In this document: positions 22,861 to 34,332 of the stretch, in pieces | Layout of the letters: the number at the start of each line of letters is the position of its first letter | Numbering within the stretch: position 1 is the stretch's first letter | DNA from: Pseudoips prasinana | Taxonomy: Eukaryota > Arthropoda > Insecta > Lepidoptera > Nolidae | DNA: 64,000 nucleotides | Direction: 5' to 3' | Assembly (NCBI GenBank): GCA_951640165.1 | Contig: OX621260.1 | Span: forward strand, 20,478,001-20,542,000 | The notes under the pieces: model-generated | Seen by the model: only the letters and a program-made list of their open reading frames with translations | What the model was told of the DNA's origin: nothing | Databases searched by the model: none | Translations under genes and position numbers: made by a program

Positions 22861-24240
22861 TTCGCTATGAAATAACTTGATGCCGATTCCCATTTTCATT
22901 GGATCGTTATGATAGCGGCTAAGTTGATCGACCATCCAAATATCAGGTCCTCCTTTCGTAAGGAATGTACTTGACGTTCCGAACTATGAGATCACGACTT
23001 GTTGACTTGGATTCTAGTGTACATGTCGAGATGATTCGAAATTGTGATGACACTGCATTCAATCCGATATATCGTATGTACTTTCCCGCCGAAAGTTGAC
23101 CGCTAACTACTCGTAGAAATATCTGCGTTAATAAATAATAGTCAAAAAAAAAAAACTAAAAATCACGCTTTATATAAAATCCAACTAAAAAATAGAAAAT
23201 AAAGTTTAATAAATATTAATTGAAAATAGTGTACAAAAATATATTTCATTGTAAAAAAGCAGTCAATAGTTATAAATATTTTTCTGACAGAAATGAGTAG
23301 AAGAATTTTTACTTTAATAATATCTTAAAAAGCACCGCACGCTCTTTTTTTCAATAATATATATATTTTAATTTTTCACTAATTTCAATTCATGAAATTT
23401 TTTTATTTAATTTAAATAAAGCGTGTTTTTAGTATTTTTAAACTATTATTCATTTTTAATTTTTAGTAAAATTTTCAATTATAGCGAGTTTTTTTAACTA
23501 TTAATTACTATAACATCAATTCCTGCCTTATCGACTATAGATAAAAATTATATAAATTGGCAAAATCTTATTTTGCAAATTGAATAATCTTATCAAATTA
23601 GTGTATTGTCATCGGTCCTCGATAAATCTACATAGTTTGAATGAAATCTGACCGTTAAAATCTTGTCTAAAGGAGTCAGTTACAAATACAAACATACAAG
23701 TGAAGCTAATATAAAGCATGTAAAAAACATTGGTCTAGTATTCGGATCCAGGAAACAAAATGAGGAGTGCTTTTTTATGGTGAAATGGCATCTCGGAATT
23801 CTTCGGAGGTCTTAACTTACAATACAACAGTACGCCGACGCTAACTCGAATCTAAAGAACTTTAAGTAAAAATTAAGGGGCATGTTCCTGTGTGAAATGT
23901 GCGCTATCTCTCTTCTTGAGACAGCTGAGACGTGACGCCGCTTTTGAACTTATGAATTGAATCCGTTTTTCCAATGGAGTGGCTAAGATGTAGGTCCAAT
24001 GGATTCAAACGCTTAAAATAACTCAAACTTCAAAAAGCGAACCAATGAAATATTTGTTTCACGTATAAACAATGTTTAATCAAATTTATATAAATTGATA
24101 TACCTCTAATATTCCAGTTCTTTTTAAATTATAAAAAATAACGTTGGACCCTCACCAGTCGCCAGACTAGATATTTGGTTTATCTTTTTCACTTTTTCGC
24201 GAGGATATATACAAATCCTAACAAATCAATAAGAAAGAAA
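22860..24240. other. AT-rich intron, nothing recognised
   Basis: Very AT-rich, with long A/T runs and no convincing frame, SINE or terminal repeat. Confidence 0.45.
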
Positions 24241-24601
24241 ATCAAAAATAATTTATTCCGTAAAAATTTTACATTTATGTGCTATCGTGCAGTGCATGAC
24301 GTGGTAGCTACTGAGAAACACTGCCAGAAAACTCAGTAGGAATCCTTTTTTAATATAAAATATACTTAATATTAATTACAATCATGTGTGTTGACTCAGA
24401 ACAACTCATTCCCAAGAACTTTTATCACTTAAATAATCTGATATTTTGTAATATGCCCTGCTACACAATTTGGCTTTAATAATTATTTTAAACTTATTCG
24501 TAGACAATTCTCTAATACAATTGGAGGTTTGTTATAGAATCTTATATATTGCCCCATAAAAGAGTTACTTATTTTGTGGAGACGGGTAGTATGCAATATG
24601 A

Positions 24602-25527
24602 GATTTTTTTTTTTTTTTTTTTTATTTAACTTTAAAATAATACAATTTTTTTTACACTTTATGTATTCTGCCAAACTGCAGTACAGTTTGTCGGCAGTAT
24701 TCTCGCGGGTTCACATCTTAATTCTAATAACTAAATAGTTAACATTACTACTACTTATATAAACAAATTACAGTTCCATCATCCAACGCGAACAACCAAC
24801 AGCTTGTCGCGGAGAGCAAGTAACTTTACTTGCTATCCACGACAAACCGCGGCCGTTGGTTTGTTTACGGACACAGTGATAGATAGTGTTTCACAAGCAC
24901 CTTTTTTAATACTCTTTTAGACACATTTTCAGTTACTATATTACTTGGCAATTCATTAAGTAATGTGGGAATGAGCCACTGTCTAGTCCGTTGTCCATAA
25001 AAGTTATATATTTTCTTAACAATGATTTTTTTTCTATATTTTGCTTTCCGGGCTGGTTGGTTATGGACTTTAACAATTTTGTGTTCATTTTGTTTGCGTT
25101 GCTGTAAAATGGTCATTAATTTAACTTTTTTGTCTACTGGTAATATTTTATGTATTTTAAATAGTTTAGGATAGTCCTTGTTAATGATTTCTTTTACTTG
25201 TTTGTTTGTTAATAATTTTAATAGTCTAATTTGTAATATTTTAATTTTATTTAAATGTACTGGGAACGTCAGCCCATAACTACTCAGCCCGTAGCTTATT
25301 GTGGCGTCTGCAAGGGCATAATATAATATGTATAGTATGTTTTTACTAACCATATATTTTAAATTGTTTAATTTACCTAATATCGAGCGTAACTTTTGAC
25401 ACACATAGTCCACATGTGCACGCCAGGTAAAGTGGCTATCTATAGTTAACCCGAGATATTTGTATTCTGACACACCTTCTAGCAAATCACATTGACAATT
25501 ATTATTATATTGATTATTCTTATTCAA
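24602..25527 (-). mobile_element. LINE A, 5'-truncated, with poly(A), nested in LINE B
   Basis: The minus-strand frame 24865-25527 (220 codons) reads LLEGVSEYKYLGLTIDSHFT, ISYGLSSYGLTFPVHLNKIK and YNFYGQRTRQWLIPTLLNEL, ending HYLSLCP. This is the C-terminal third of a LINE ORF2, downstream of the reverse transcriptase catalytic motif. A 260-base 3' UTR follows and ends in a run of about 22 A (T on the + strand at 24602-24622). Endonuclease and catalytic RT are absent, so it is a dead-on-arrival copy. Its frame is uninterrupted, implying a recent insertion. Confidence 0.8.
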
Positions 25528-25719
25528 TTATGATTATTCTTATATCTAGTATTTACATTATGTGTATCGCTCCTTTTACAGAAGGAATCGATATTTTTAT
25601 GCACATATAGTAGGTTTTCATATATATACTGAGATGGTACAGTTAGAATGTTAACCTCTTTGAACTTTTCTCTTAGAGACACTCTCGGGCCAAGATTATA
25701 GATAGCTCTTACAGCTCTT

Positions 25720-26306
25720 TTTAGGGTTCCGTAGCCAAATGGCAAAAAACGGAACCCTTATAGATTCGTCATGTCTGTCTGTCTGTCCGTCCGTATGTCA
25801 CAGCCACTTTTTTCCGAAACTATAAGAGCTGTGCTGCTTAAACTTGGTAAGTAGGTGTATTCTGTAAACTGCATTAAGATTTTTACACAAACATAGAAAA
25901 AGAACAGTAATTTTTGGGGGTCGCCATACATAGAACTGCAACTCAAAATTTTTTTATTTGATCGTACCCATACATTGGGGTGTCTATGGATAGGTCTTCA
26001 AAAATCATATTGAGGTTTCTAATATCATTTTTGTCTAAACTGAATAGTTTGCGCGAGAGACACTTCCAAAGTGGTAAAATGAGTGTCCCCCCCCCCCTGT
26101 AACTTCTAAAATAAGAGAATGATAAAACTAAAAAAAATATATGATATACTATAGAAACTAACAACGAAAATTGGTTTGAACGAGATCTAGCAAGTCGTTT
26201 TTTTTTAATACGTTATAAACCGCAATTTGCTTTCATTAAACAACTGAAATACTTGCTGCTACGGAACCCTTCATGCGCGAGTCCGACTCGCACTTGGCCG
26301 GTTTTT
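25720..26306 (+). mobile_element. Helentron-like non-autonomous element (H4) in LINE B
   Basis: Begins TTTTTAGGGTTCCGTAGCC with hairpin GGGTTCCGT...ACGGAACCC. It ends with hairpin GCGAGTCCGACTCGC and CTTGGCCGGTTTT. It sits in a run of T that in LINE B encodes part of LQKRAVRA, fitting a T|T target. Other copies: 28107-28440 and, reversed, 29956-30395. The Helentron assignment is inference from hairpins and target. Confidence 0.6.
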
Positions 26307-26762
26307 GCAATATAAATATGGTGTTAATGTCAGCAGAGCTACCCCAGAGAAGAATTCCATAGGACATTAAACTATGAAAATAACTTAAATAAACCATTCT
26401 AGCTGTGTCAACATCAGTCAGCGGTCTAATAGTTTTCACTGCATATGCTGCAGGACTTAATTTGCCGGACAGTTTTTCTATTTGTGGGCTCCATTGTAGC
26501 TTTGAGTCAATAGTGATACCCTAAAACACAGTTGATTCAACAGGGTCCAATCTAGCTCCCTTAAGTTGTACATTGGTTGTCGCCTGTTTCAAATTCGGTG
26601 TAAAGAAAGAAAGAAAATACATTTATTACACAGTAAACTGACACAGATAATAATAATAGTATATATAAAGGTACACAAACAGAAGTCCTTAATAACAATG
26701 GTTCAATTTAATAACAACTAATGGCCGGCGTTCTTAACGATCTATCACCACATATTATTATT

Positions 26763-27130
26763 ATTTCGTTGGTCTAGCGGTAGCGTGTTCAAGTCCCGGG
26801 TCCGGTCAAGAAGTGATTTTGGAGTTTTATTCATCAAGAAATTTTTCAATATCAGCCTGAAGCAGGCGGTTTCCTAAACACACAGGGGGTGCAGCCACAT
26901 AAAGTCGGTCCCGTAACTGACCTCTTTCCGGTCGTGTGATGAAAGTGATAGCATAGAACAAGAGAAAGATTGTTTATATATATTGTAGTTGTATATGTCA
27001 AATATTGTCCAAAATCATGTACTATGTTGAATTGAAATAAATTATTCTTATAGAAAGTGCGCACAAACTTGTGCATACGTCCCGCGCAAATGGATATTCT
27101 CCATTGAGACAAAACCGCCGTTGCCGAAAT
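26763..27130 (+). mobile_element. SINE S5, degenerate
   Basis: S5 has head GTTGGTCTAGCGGTAGCGTG, then AGTGATTTTGG, CTGACCTCTTTCCGG, and a tail GCGCACAAACTTGTGCA to TGAGAC..GCCG. The fullest copy is 50228-50580; reversed pieces are at 37030-37290, 53145-53340 and 54002-54145. Confidence 0.6.
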
Positions 27131-27564
27131 CAGATTTTATACATATCTACATATATGAAGGTTTCTCCCAAATATATTGTGCTACTGGTCAAATTGTTTG
27201 ACGAATAGGTAAAAGATAAGTTCCTCCCAGACTATCCTACGACAAATGTGACCCATATTTCACGGACAGTCCCCCTGTTATGTCCAGCTTTGCAGAGCTT
27301 TGTTAGGGCGATTGGACGGCTTCCCAACTCAATTTAATATTCTCTTGTTAACGTTACATACGTCCGTTTATTGCGATCATACAAAAATCTCGAAAAGCCT
27401 GTTTAATTAATCTCCGGGGATCGCATTCGGCGGGTTAAAAATTCTTATTGATTTTTAACCCAGAAGGCCAAAATGTTAGGAATTTATTCATTATTGTAAA
27501 TTGGAATGCGATGGACAGTGGGATGAATGTCCTTGCTGAATTATAAGTTATTGACTTTATGTAT

Positions 27565-27737
27565 AGACTAATATTATAAAGGCTAAAGTTTGTGAGTGTG
27601 TATGTTTGTTACTTCTTTACGTCTAAACGGCTGGAGCGATTTTAATAAAATTTGGTATGGAGTTAGCCGACACCCTGGATTAACACAGGCTATAATTTAT
27701 AAAGTTTAATGCGGGTAAAACTGTGGGGCACAGCTAG
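27565..27737 (+). mobile_element. Helitron H1
   Basis: ACTAATATTATAAAGGC start (TC worn), AAATTTGGTATGGAG, and hairpin GCGGGTAAAACTGTG. It ends CTAG before T. Confidence 0.7.
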
Positions 27738-28106
27738 TAGTTCATATTGCATCATGCATAGAACATTTTCGTTCAACGTTCGATGTTCGGAATGTAATCA
27801 ATGCAGTGTGAAACATTTCAATTATACATATTTTTCTATTGATCTAGCAATATTTGTTATAACATGAAGATCGCACAATGGCCTTGTTTGCTTCAGTAAC
27901 CCAGGGAACATGCAGTAATAGCATTGTATAAATACATAATTATACTTGTAGTAGGTTCTTTAAGTGGGCTGGTATAATGGTGACGTGAGTTTCCACAGCA
28001 CAGATCATTAGATCATAAAATTAAGTTGATTCTATTATGTGAGCACAACAATGAACTAAGTGAAGAAGGTTGTGTAAAAAGCTCTACTATAGCCAGCGTA
28101 TCGAGC

Positions 28107-28440
28107 GTTTTTAGGGTTCCGTAGCCAAATGGCAAAAAACGGAACCCTTTTAGATACGTCAAGTCTGTCTGTCTGTCCGTCTGTATGTCACATTTTTTCC
28201 GAAACTATAAGAGCTGTACTGTTGAAACTTGGTAAGTAGATGTATTATGTGGATCACATTATGATTTTCACATAAAAATAGAAAAAACCATTAAATTTTG
28301 GTGGTTCCCATTCTTCGAACTTCCGCCGAAAATTGGTTTGAAAGAGATCTAGTAAGTATTTTTTTAATACGTCATAAATAAAATACTTGTTGCTACGGAA
28401 CGCTTCATTGGCGGGTCCGACTCGCACTTGGCCGGTTTAT
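28107..28440 (+). mobile_element. Helentron-like element H4, shorter copy
   Basis: Same ends as 25720-26306: TTTTTAGGGTTCCGTAGCC and TCCGACTCGCACTTGGCCGG. The centre is deleted. Confidence 0.65.
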
Positions 28441-28800
28441 TGATGAGGCAGGGGGCATGCCTACGCATGCCATCCGCAAAAAGTGTCTACGGGTGGGTAT
28501 GTCGGACTCGCACCGACTAAACCTTCCGTGGGATTCTCTTGGCGCCTCATGGGGACCCCGGGAACGGGTTATGATGCTCCGGTGCCCCCCTTTTGCGTAC
28601 ACCCTGGGGAGGGCTCTGGATTGTCCTCCCTATTTGCCAACTCCTGCCAGTCCGGCACAGCGACTGCGCCACAAACAGATCGCTATCTTCCCAGAGCTGC
28701 TAGAGGAAAATGTCCCTTACCAACAGAGAGAATTTACGACGTGCATTCGGCCCATTATGACCTACGCGAGTCCGGGACGGTATGTGCCACAATTTAGTGG
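28441..28800 (+). repeat. LINE-derived fragments
   Basis: 28490-28620 (TCGGACTCGCACCGACTAAA, CTCTTGGCGCCTCATGG) recurs at 62765-62960. 28725-28775 encodes FTTCIRPIMTYAS, matching the CIRPVMTYAS segment of Jockey-type reverse transcriptases. No intact gene. Confidence 0.5.
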
Positions 28801-28981
28801 CGGCAATTAATAATATTGTTTTAACCTCGATACCGATGTTGTTATATGAAATTACATTAGGTACCTACATGGTATGGTTTGGGGATGTTTCCCCGTATGG
28901 TGTGTTAAGATTGATATAATATGCGTGTACTCATTCGAGTTAAAAAGCAAAATAAATACATTTATTAATCGGCTAAGCATA

Positions 28982-29190
28982 TCACCACCCCATTTTATCC
29001 CGTGGGGGGCGTAGAAGTCGATCTGTGGGAATAATATCTCCCTGAGAACGGGCAGCCGCTGTGTTTACTCTGACCATCATACTGCGAACGCGCAAGCGTA
29101 GCGATTGTGGCATTTCCCTTCAAATGATGGACACCACTCCATTGTGGAGTGGTGTCAATCTTTTGGGGAGGCCTTTCGTGGACGTCATAT
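28982..29190 (+). repeat. LINE tail relic
   Basis: CACCCCATTTTATCCCGTGG through GAGAACGGGCAGCCG to CTTTTGGGGAGGCCTTTCG; same family as 16095-16325. Confidence 0.5.
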
Positions 29191-29359
29191 TTTGCTAGGA
29201 ATGTGGCATAACAGTTTGGTTAGCAAAAACCAAAGGGATTTATTTAATAGATTAAGCTGACGTTCGTGATATCGAGTCATATGTTTCTATAATTTCATGA
29301 ATGGATATACATATATCATCTTTTTAATTTTATAGCATTATTCGCAATGCAAAGCGTTA

Positions 29360-29537
29360 ATATAATCTAAAAATGGGAAATCATAAATTTGATTGTCCGG
29401 CGGGTCTCGAACCTGCACCATCTACCAATCCGTAGGGTAGGCGCTCTGCGTTAAGCTACGACCCCGGATTGGTAGATGGTGCAGGTTCGAGACCCGCCGG
29501 ACGATCAAATTTATGATTTCCCATTTTTAGATTATAT
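29360..29537. repeat. Palindrome of the tRNA-like fold-back family, arms about 70 bp
   Basis: Arms from TATAATCTAAAAATGGG to ACCATCTACCAATCCG, with the exact complement after a loop of about 31 bases. One mismatch noticed (ATTGTCC against ATCGTCC). It contains B-box-like GGTTCGAGACC in both directions. Confidence 0.8.
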
Positions 29538-29955
29538 ATCATCTTGTTTATTATCACTATACCGCTAAACTACTTCACAAACAAGTCAATTTAAATAGCT
29601 ATTTATAATCATTCCATTACGTATGTAGATTAATGAGTAGCGTCATACACAATTAACTTATTATTGAACTGCTCTTATCGACCGATCATCATATGTTTAA
29701 ATTAATCACAAGTCCGACGCAGGCGCCGGTACGTTAAAAATGTAGATGACGTGTGTCTCAAGCTGAATTTATTATTCTAGTGATAACATTTGGATAACTA
29801 GAAAACAATCCGCCATGTGCGTGCGTAACACATCGAAAACTGATATTACGATGGCCTCGTGGTCTTAATTTCGGACATAACGACCGATTGAACTAGTACT
29901 TGACAGTGTATGACGAATTATATTGGCGTTAGGTTAGAGGATTAGAAAGATAAAT

Positions 29956-30395
29956 GAAAAAGCGGCCAAATGCGAGTCGGAATCGCCAATGAAGGGTTCC
30001 GTAGCGGCAAGTATTTGAGTTGGTTGAATAACAAGTAAATTGCTGTTTACGATTTATGACGTATTATGAGAGAACTACTTACTAGATATTGTTCAAACCA
30101 ATTTTCGTTGGAAATTTGCATGGTAATAAATAAATAACTAATAATAAAATCTTTATTTCATAAAAAAAAATTGCCAACAGCCAATAATAATATAATAGAT
30201 AATAATAAATAATGTACATCATTATATTCCTTTTTAGTTTTGTCATTCATTTTGCACACATTTTACCATTTCGAAGGTGTTTCTCGCACAAACTATTCGG
30301 TTTAGAAACACTTGATATTGGAAACCTCAATATAATTTTTGAAGACCGCTCCGGTTCCTTTTTTTTGCCATTTGGCTACGGAACCCTAAAAACAG
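29956..30395 (-). mobile_element. Helentron-like element H4, reversed
   Basis: Starts AGCGGCCAAATGCGAGTCGG and ends TTTTTTGCCATTTGGCTACG, GGAACCCTAAAAA. It includes an A-rich insertion near 30130-30200. Confidence 0.6.
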
Positions 30396-30435
30396 AGCCT
30401 TTAAAGACGACGACAGTGACAATTGGGGCCGTAAT

Positions 30436-30590
30436 AATAATATCCCCAAACTAAGCAGAGCTATGGAAACCAGATAACTGATATACTACTTTTCTTTTCT
30501 GCACAAATATCTGTTCTGGGTAGGAATCGAACCCACGACCAGCGGCGTGAAAAGCAAGAGTCTACCAACCAAGCCAACTGCACTTCTCAA
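30436..30590 (-). mobile_element. SINE S2, internally deleted
   Basis: Reversed tail CCCCAAACTAAGCAGAGC, then directly GGTAGGAATCGAACCCACGA and ACCAACCAAGCCAAC. Confidence 0.65.
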
Positions 30591-30599
30591 TGGCACTGA

Positions 30600-31140
30600 T
30601 CATTTGCACTGGTTACTTGTACTGATCACTTTCACTGAACACTGAGTACTGTTCACTTTCAGTCTCCACTATTACTTCTTGATTTGCTTTCAACTTCGTT
30701 TGAAAACACTCCCCGTCTGGTGTCCATGTACCCCTAAACTGTGCCCAATTTCAATTATTTCAAAAGTCTATTTTTTATTTCTAAACCATCACTAATACTC
30801 CAAATTAATTGAAATTCTTTTTTCCTTTTCTTCACTAATGCCACTATCTCTTTCTTTTTTTCTAGAATCATCTAATGTCCATTTTGCATAAAAATGTCTA
30901 TGTCCATTCCATCAGCTATCCTTTTTCTTTTGTTTTGGCATTAACTAGATTAATCTGGAAATATTGCGAAAGGCACCAAAAACCTTTACTGGTACTGAGG
31001 ATCGAACCCCCAACGTGACGTAATCCACAGATGTAGGGTTATATATAATGTATCAGTTATGGACCCTTTGGAGCTTAGCAGTATAGTTCCGTTTAGTAGG
31101 AGAGTGAAAAACAGTTAACTTAACGAAGATCCGCAATCTG
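30600..31140. other. Intron, no recognised gene
   Basis: T-rich sequence with a loose CACTGATC/CACTGAAC repetition at 30600-30660 and a degenerate tRNA-like B-box (GGATCGAACCCCC) near 31000. Nothing firmer. Confidence 0.35.
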
Positions 31141-31224
31141 CGTTATGGACTAGTGCACATGCGCGTGCGCATACACAGTGCCTGTAATGTTTTTAAATGT
31201 TTAGGCGCAGAACAAATTTTTATT

Positions 31225-31380
31225 TCTTTTTTTTTTGTACTAAATAGCAAGGCAAACAAGCTACTTGCAACACCAGAGGGGCTGCAAGTACGTTGCCGGC
31301 CTTTGAGAAAGGAAAAGGCTCGCTTCTTGAAGGTTGCCATGTCACACCGAAATACCTCCGCAGTTAATTGAATCCACTGA
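31225..31380 (-). repeat. LINE C-terminal relic (KGRQRT family)
   Basis: The minus strand reads MATFKKRAFSFLKGRQRTCS, PSGVASS, then a loss of frame at an A-rich stretch. Confidence 0.6.
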
Positions 31381-31944
31381 GTGATAGTTTCTTGTTGGTA
31401 GATGACTATTCTTCGGTAGGAGATATGGATGAAATTTATACTGCCGTCAGAGTCTGGCGGCACGTATAAGTTTGAACACTTCCTCAGATTCCTTTACTTT
31501 GTTTTCGAGGCACGTTGGAATATCCGCAAACTTTCCGACATTAAGCTTCTGCTAAAAAATCAAACACACTGCATCAAAATTTGCGGTTGAACATGCTATC
31601 GCTGAGCCGACAAGATCATCATAAAAGTAGTTATAAATGCAATTATTTGAACCGAATCAAATGTAACATATTTGTTACATCTTAAATTGTAAGGTACAAG
31701 CCGTTGTCTTCTCGCTAATATACAAAGTCGAAATAGGTTTGCTTCCGATAAAATTCTCACGGAAATTACCGGGCCACGTGTTGGCAATACGGAAATCTGG
31801 CGGATTCGTTTAATGATGATGATATCATCCACAGAAACAGTAGGTGGCGCGTTTAAAAATACACGAAACAGGTGAACCGAACATCTTGTTATGCTCACGG
31901 AATCGGTAACATCTGCTGCTACTCCAGCTAACGTAATACTCCGA

Positions 31945-32258
31945 CTGATGGTCTAGTGGTTAGTGACCCTGGCTGCTTAGCCAGAGGTGGGTTCGATCCC
32001 CAACCAGAAATCTTTGTGTGATGAGCACGATAATTTGTTCTGTCGGTTTTACCCGCGTAACTTTATAAATTATAGCCTATGTGTTAATCCCGGGTGTGAT
32101 CTAACTCCATACCAAATTTTATTAAAATCGCTCCAGCTTTTAGACGTGAATAAGTAACAAACATACACACACTGATACAGTCACACACTCACAATCTTTC
32201 GCCTTTATAATATTAGTGTGATATGTATGTATTTAGAAATATTTAAGTATGTTTATCA
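31945..32258 (+). mobile_element. SINE S4 interrupted by Helitron
   Basis: S4 head CTGATGGTCTAGTGGTTAG, B-box GGTTCGATCCC, then GATGAGCACGATAATTTG. It is cut by the H1 copy 32042-32221 and resumes TATGTATTTAGAAATATTT. Confidence 0.65.
32042..32221 (-). mobile_element. Helitron H1 nested in SINE S4
   Basis: Reversed: GGTTTTACCCGCGTAAC at the left, lacking the outer CTAG arm. Right end TATAATATTAGTGTGA followed by T. Confidence 0.65.
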
Positions 32259-32501
32259 GGGGCTCTACCGGCTAAATCGCCGAACATCGATTTCTTAAAT
32301 GGCGTTCAAATAAATAAAGGTTTAAAATGACTTATTCAATCGTTAAATCGGCTTCCATGAGCACATGTGACCTCATAAATGGTCCGGAATCGATTGTCAA
32401 CGTTGAAGACGATTTAACGATTGATTAAGTTATTTTTAACCTTTATTTATTTGAACTCCATTCACGAAAACGATGTTCGGCGACATAGCCGGTAGTGCCC
32501 C
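32259..32501. mobile_element. Fold-back MITE, copy 1
   Basis: Ends GGGGC(T/A)CTACCGGCTA are inverted. Inner arms CGTTAAATCGGCTTCC and AGACGATTTAACG are also inverted, so nearly the whole 243 bp can pair. Related copies: 56271-56505 and a diverged one at 55718-55932. Confidence 0.7.
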
Positions 32502-32721
32502 AGGACAAATCTTTTTGTGATTAGCACACATCATTATTTTTGTGATTATTGTTATGTGTCTGGGTGTAATTTATCTATAATGTGTATGTATTTAGAAATA
32601 TTTAAGTATGTTTATCAGATGTCATAATAACATGATACAGGCTCTGCTTAGTTGTCCCAAGATATTTATATTAATTTATTTTGATGAGTGTTCGTGATTG
32701 CTAATGTCACATCATACATAC

Positions 32722-33160
32722 ATACATAGACTCACGCCTGTTTCCCAGAGGGGTAGGCAGAGACAACGTGTGTCATATCATATTCTGGGATATTATTCAC
32801 ACACGGCCATCTGATTCCAAACTAAGCACAGAGTTTGTACTATGGAAATCAGATAACTCATATATTAAATATACTCATTTTATTTTGAAAATTCATAATT
32901 ACGAGTATATAGATAATCACACGTAGATTCAAACTCAAAAATGTAGGTAGCTTGTTAATGAGTTGGATTTACCTTTGAGATATCCATGTTGTTCTGGGCA
33001 ATATTACATTGTCATCATTATCATATCAGCCGAAAGACGTCCACTGCTGGACAAAGGCCTCCCCAAGGATCTCCACAATAGCCGGTCCTGCGCTGCCCGC
33101 ATCCAACGGCTTCCCGCGCCCCTTGCAAGATCGTCGGTCCACCTTGTAGGTGGCCTGATA
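32722..33160 (-). repeat. LINE tail, SINE S2 and LINE end in series
   Basis: 32722-32770 is the [13 protein letters not shown] end. 32775-32945 is a reversed S2 tail (ACTCATATAT, AAACTAAGCACAGAG). 33017-33160 reverse-encodes RWMRAAQDRLLWRSLG and the QQWTSF end. Confidence 0.6.
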
Positions 33161-33457
33161 TTACATTGTATTCTTTTGAAAATGATTAAACTTTTTAGAG
33201 ACTTGCTATTACTTGTATTAATGTGATAATTATTTGGGTCATTCCTCTCGCCTTTTTTTATGGAAGGGCTTAATTAACTGAGACATCGACTGAGAAAACC
33301 GGAGCTTTATTTTTTTTTTCTTGTTTTAAGAATATTAGTAGTAAAATCATCATGTCTGTTGAAGAGGTATTTTTCAGCGAATTTATAATGATCTTCGATG
33401 TATGTTTGTGGGATTTAAAAATATACTACCATCATTGGATTAAATGTTCATGTTATA

Positions 33458-33633
33458 CTAGCTGTGCCGCGCGGTTTTCCCGCGTTAATCTTTATAAATT
33501 ATAGCCTATGTGTTATTGGGATATATAAGCTATATAACTACAAAGTTTCATCACAATCCGTTCGATAGTTGTTGCATAAGGAAGTAACAAACATACACAC
33601 TCACAAACTTTCACCTTTATAATATTAGTGTGA
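33458..33633 (-). mobile_element. Helitron H1
   Basis: Reversed, clean: A|CTAG at 33458, hairpin CGCGGTTTTCCCGCG, and GA|T at 33632-33634. Confidence 0.78.
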
Positions 33634-33784
33634 TTAATTATAGTGTGATGTTATTATTTTTTTGTTTATTCTGGGTAGCACATTCATGATTAATCTATGA
33701 TGAAATCATTAAATCCATGTCGTTCAGGGAAGCCCGGGAACGCGCGAATGCTATGTAGCTGTATATTACTACAACTGTTTTTTT

Positions 33785-34010
33785 TTTCTTTCTTAAAAAG
33801 ACAACTTCCGCACTAGGTAATCTAATCCCTGTATCGCGGGGTACTATACAAACATATAATAGACGGACACAAATTACATCCAGACTCAGAACAACTATTT
33901 ATTTGTTTTGTGCAGCATACGATACCAAACCTACTTTGGCAGTCTGAATCTTTAATTGTCGTGGCTTTTGCTTGCTCAGGGTGGTTCGTCTCCCATTTTG
34001 ACAAATATTT
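33785..34010 (-). mobile_element. SINE S3, head degenerate
   Basis: Carries AAAAAGACAACTTCCGCACT, ATCGCGGGGTACTATACA, AGACGGACACAAATTACATC and CCAGACTCAGAACAACTAT, the reverse of the S3 body. Confidence 0.65.
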
Positions 34011-34167
34011 GCCCGGTCAAAAGTACACAGGTACCTATTTGTCGTGACTGCATGTTTGTACACTTTATGGGATACGCGGTATAGTGAAACTACCGCGCCA
34101 TAAAGTTTTGTGTACAGAGTTTTGTTTGTGGCGCTGTTTAATAGGTACTTATCGAATTAATTAGACT

Positions 34168-34275
34168 GGTCTGTTGCTTTAGTGGTTAGTGACTCTGACT
34201 GCTAAACCAGAGGTTGTGGGTTCGATCCCCACCTAGGACAAATCTTTGTGTGAAAAGCACGATTGATGTTTTACA
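34168..34275 (+). mobile_element. SINE S4 head
   Basis: CTGGTCTGTTGCTTTAGTGG, B-box GGTTCGATCCCC, AGGACAAATCTTTGTGTG. Truncated near the mariner. Confidence 0.65.
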
Positions 34276-34332
34276 TTTTCTTCAGTTTCATATGGAAACT
34301 AAGCACTTTAAGTTACGGTTAGCGTGGTTATA

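Larger units (their letters stand above)
24406..26590 (-). pseudogene. LINE B, C-terminal part of ORF2, broken by two insertions
   Basis: Read on the minus strand, from high to low coordinates. First comes VFWGITIDSKLQW-like sequence with a stop at 26523, then KTIRPLTDVDTARMVYLSYF and SYGILLWGSSADINTIFILQ. After the repeat 25720-26306 it continues KRAVRAIYNLGPRVSLREKF and VPSQYIYENLLYVHKN. After LINE A (24602-25527) it ends TTRLHKISNSFMGQYIRFYN and DYLSDKSSWE. These are the segments that follow the YADD motif in CR1/Jockey-group LINEs, in correct order once the insertions are ignored. It is 5'-truncated and dead. Confidence 0.75.

Noticed and set aside
28457..28810. 117- and 104-codon overlapping frames
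   Set aside because: The GC-rich sequence is a dispersed repeat (also at 62765-62960). Only a short CIRPIMTYAS piece is coding-derived.
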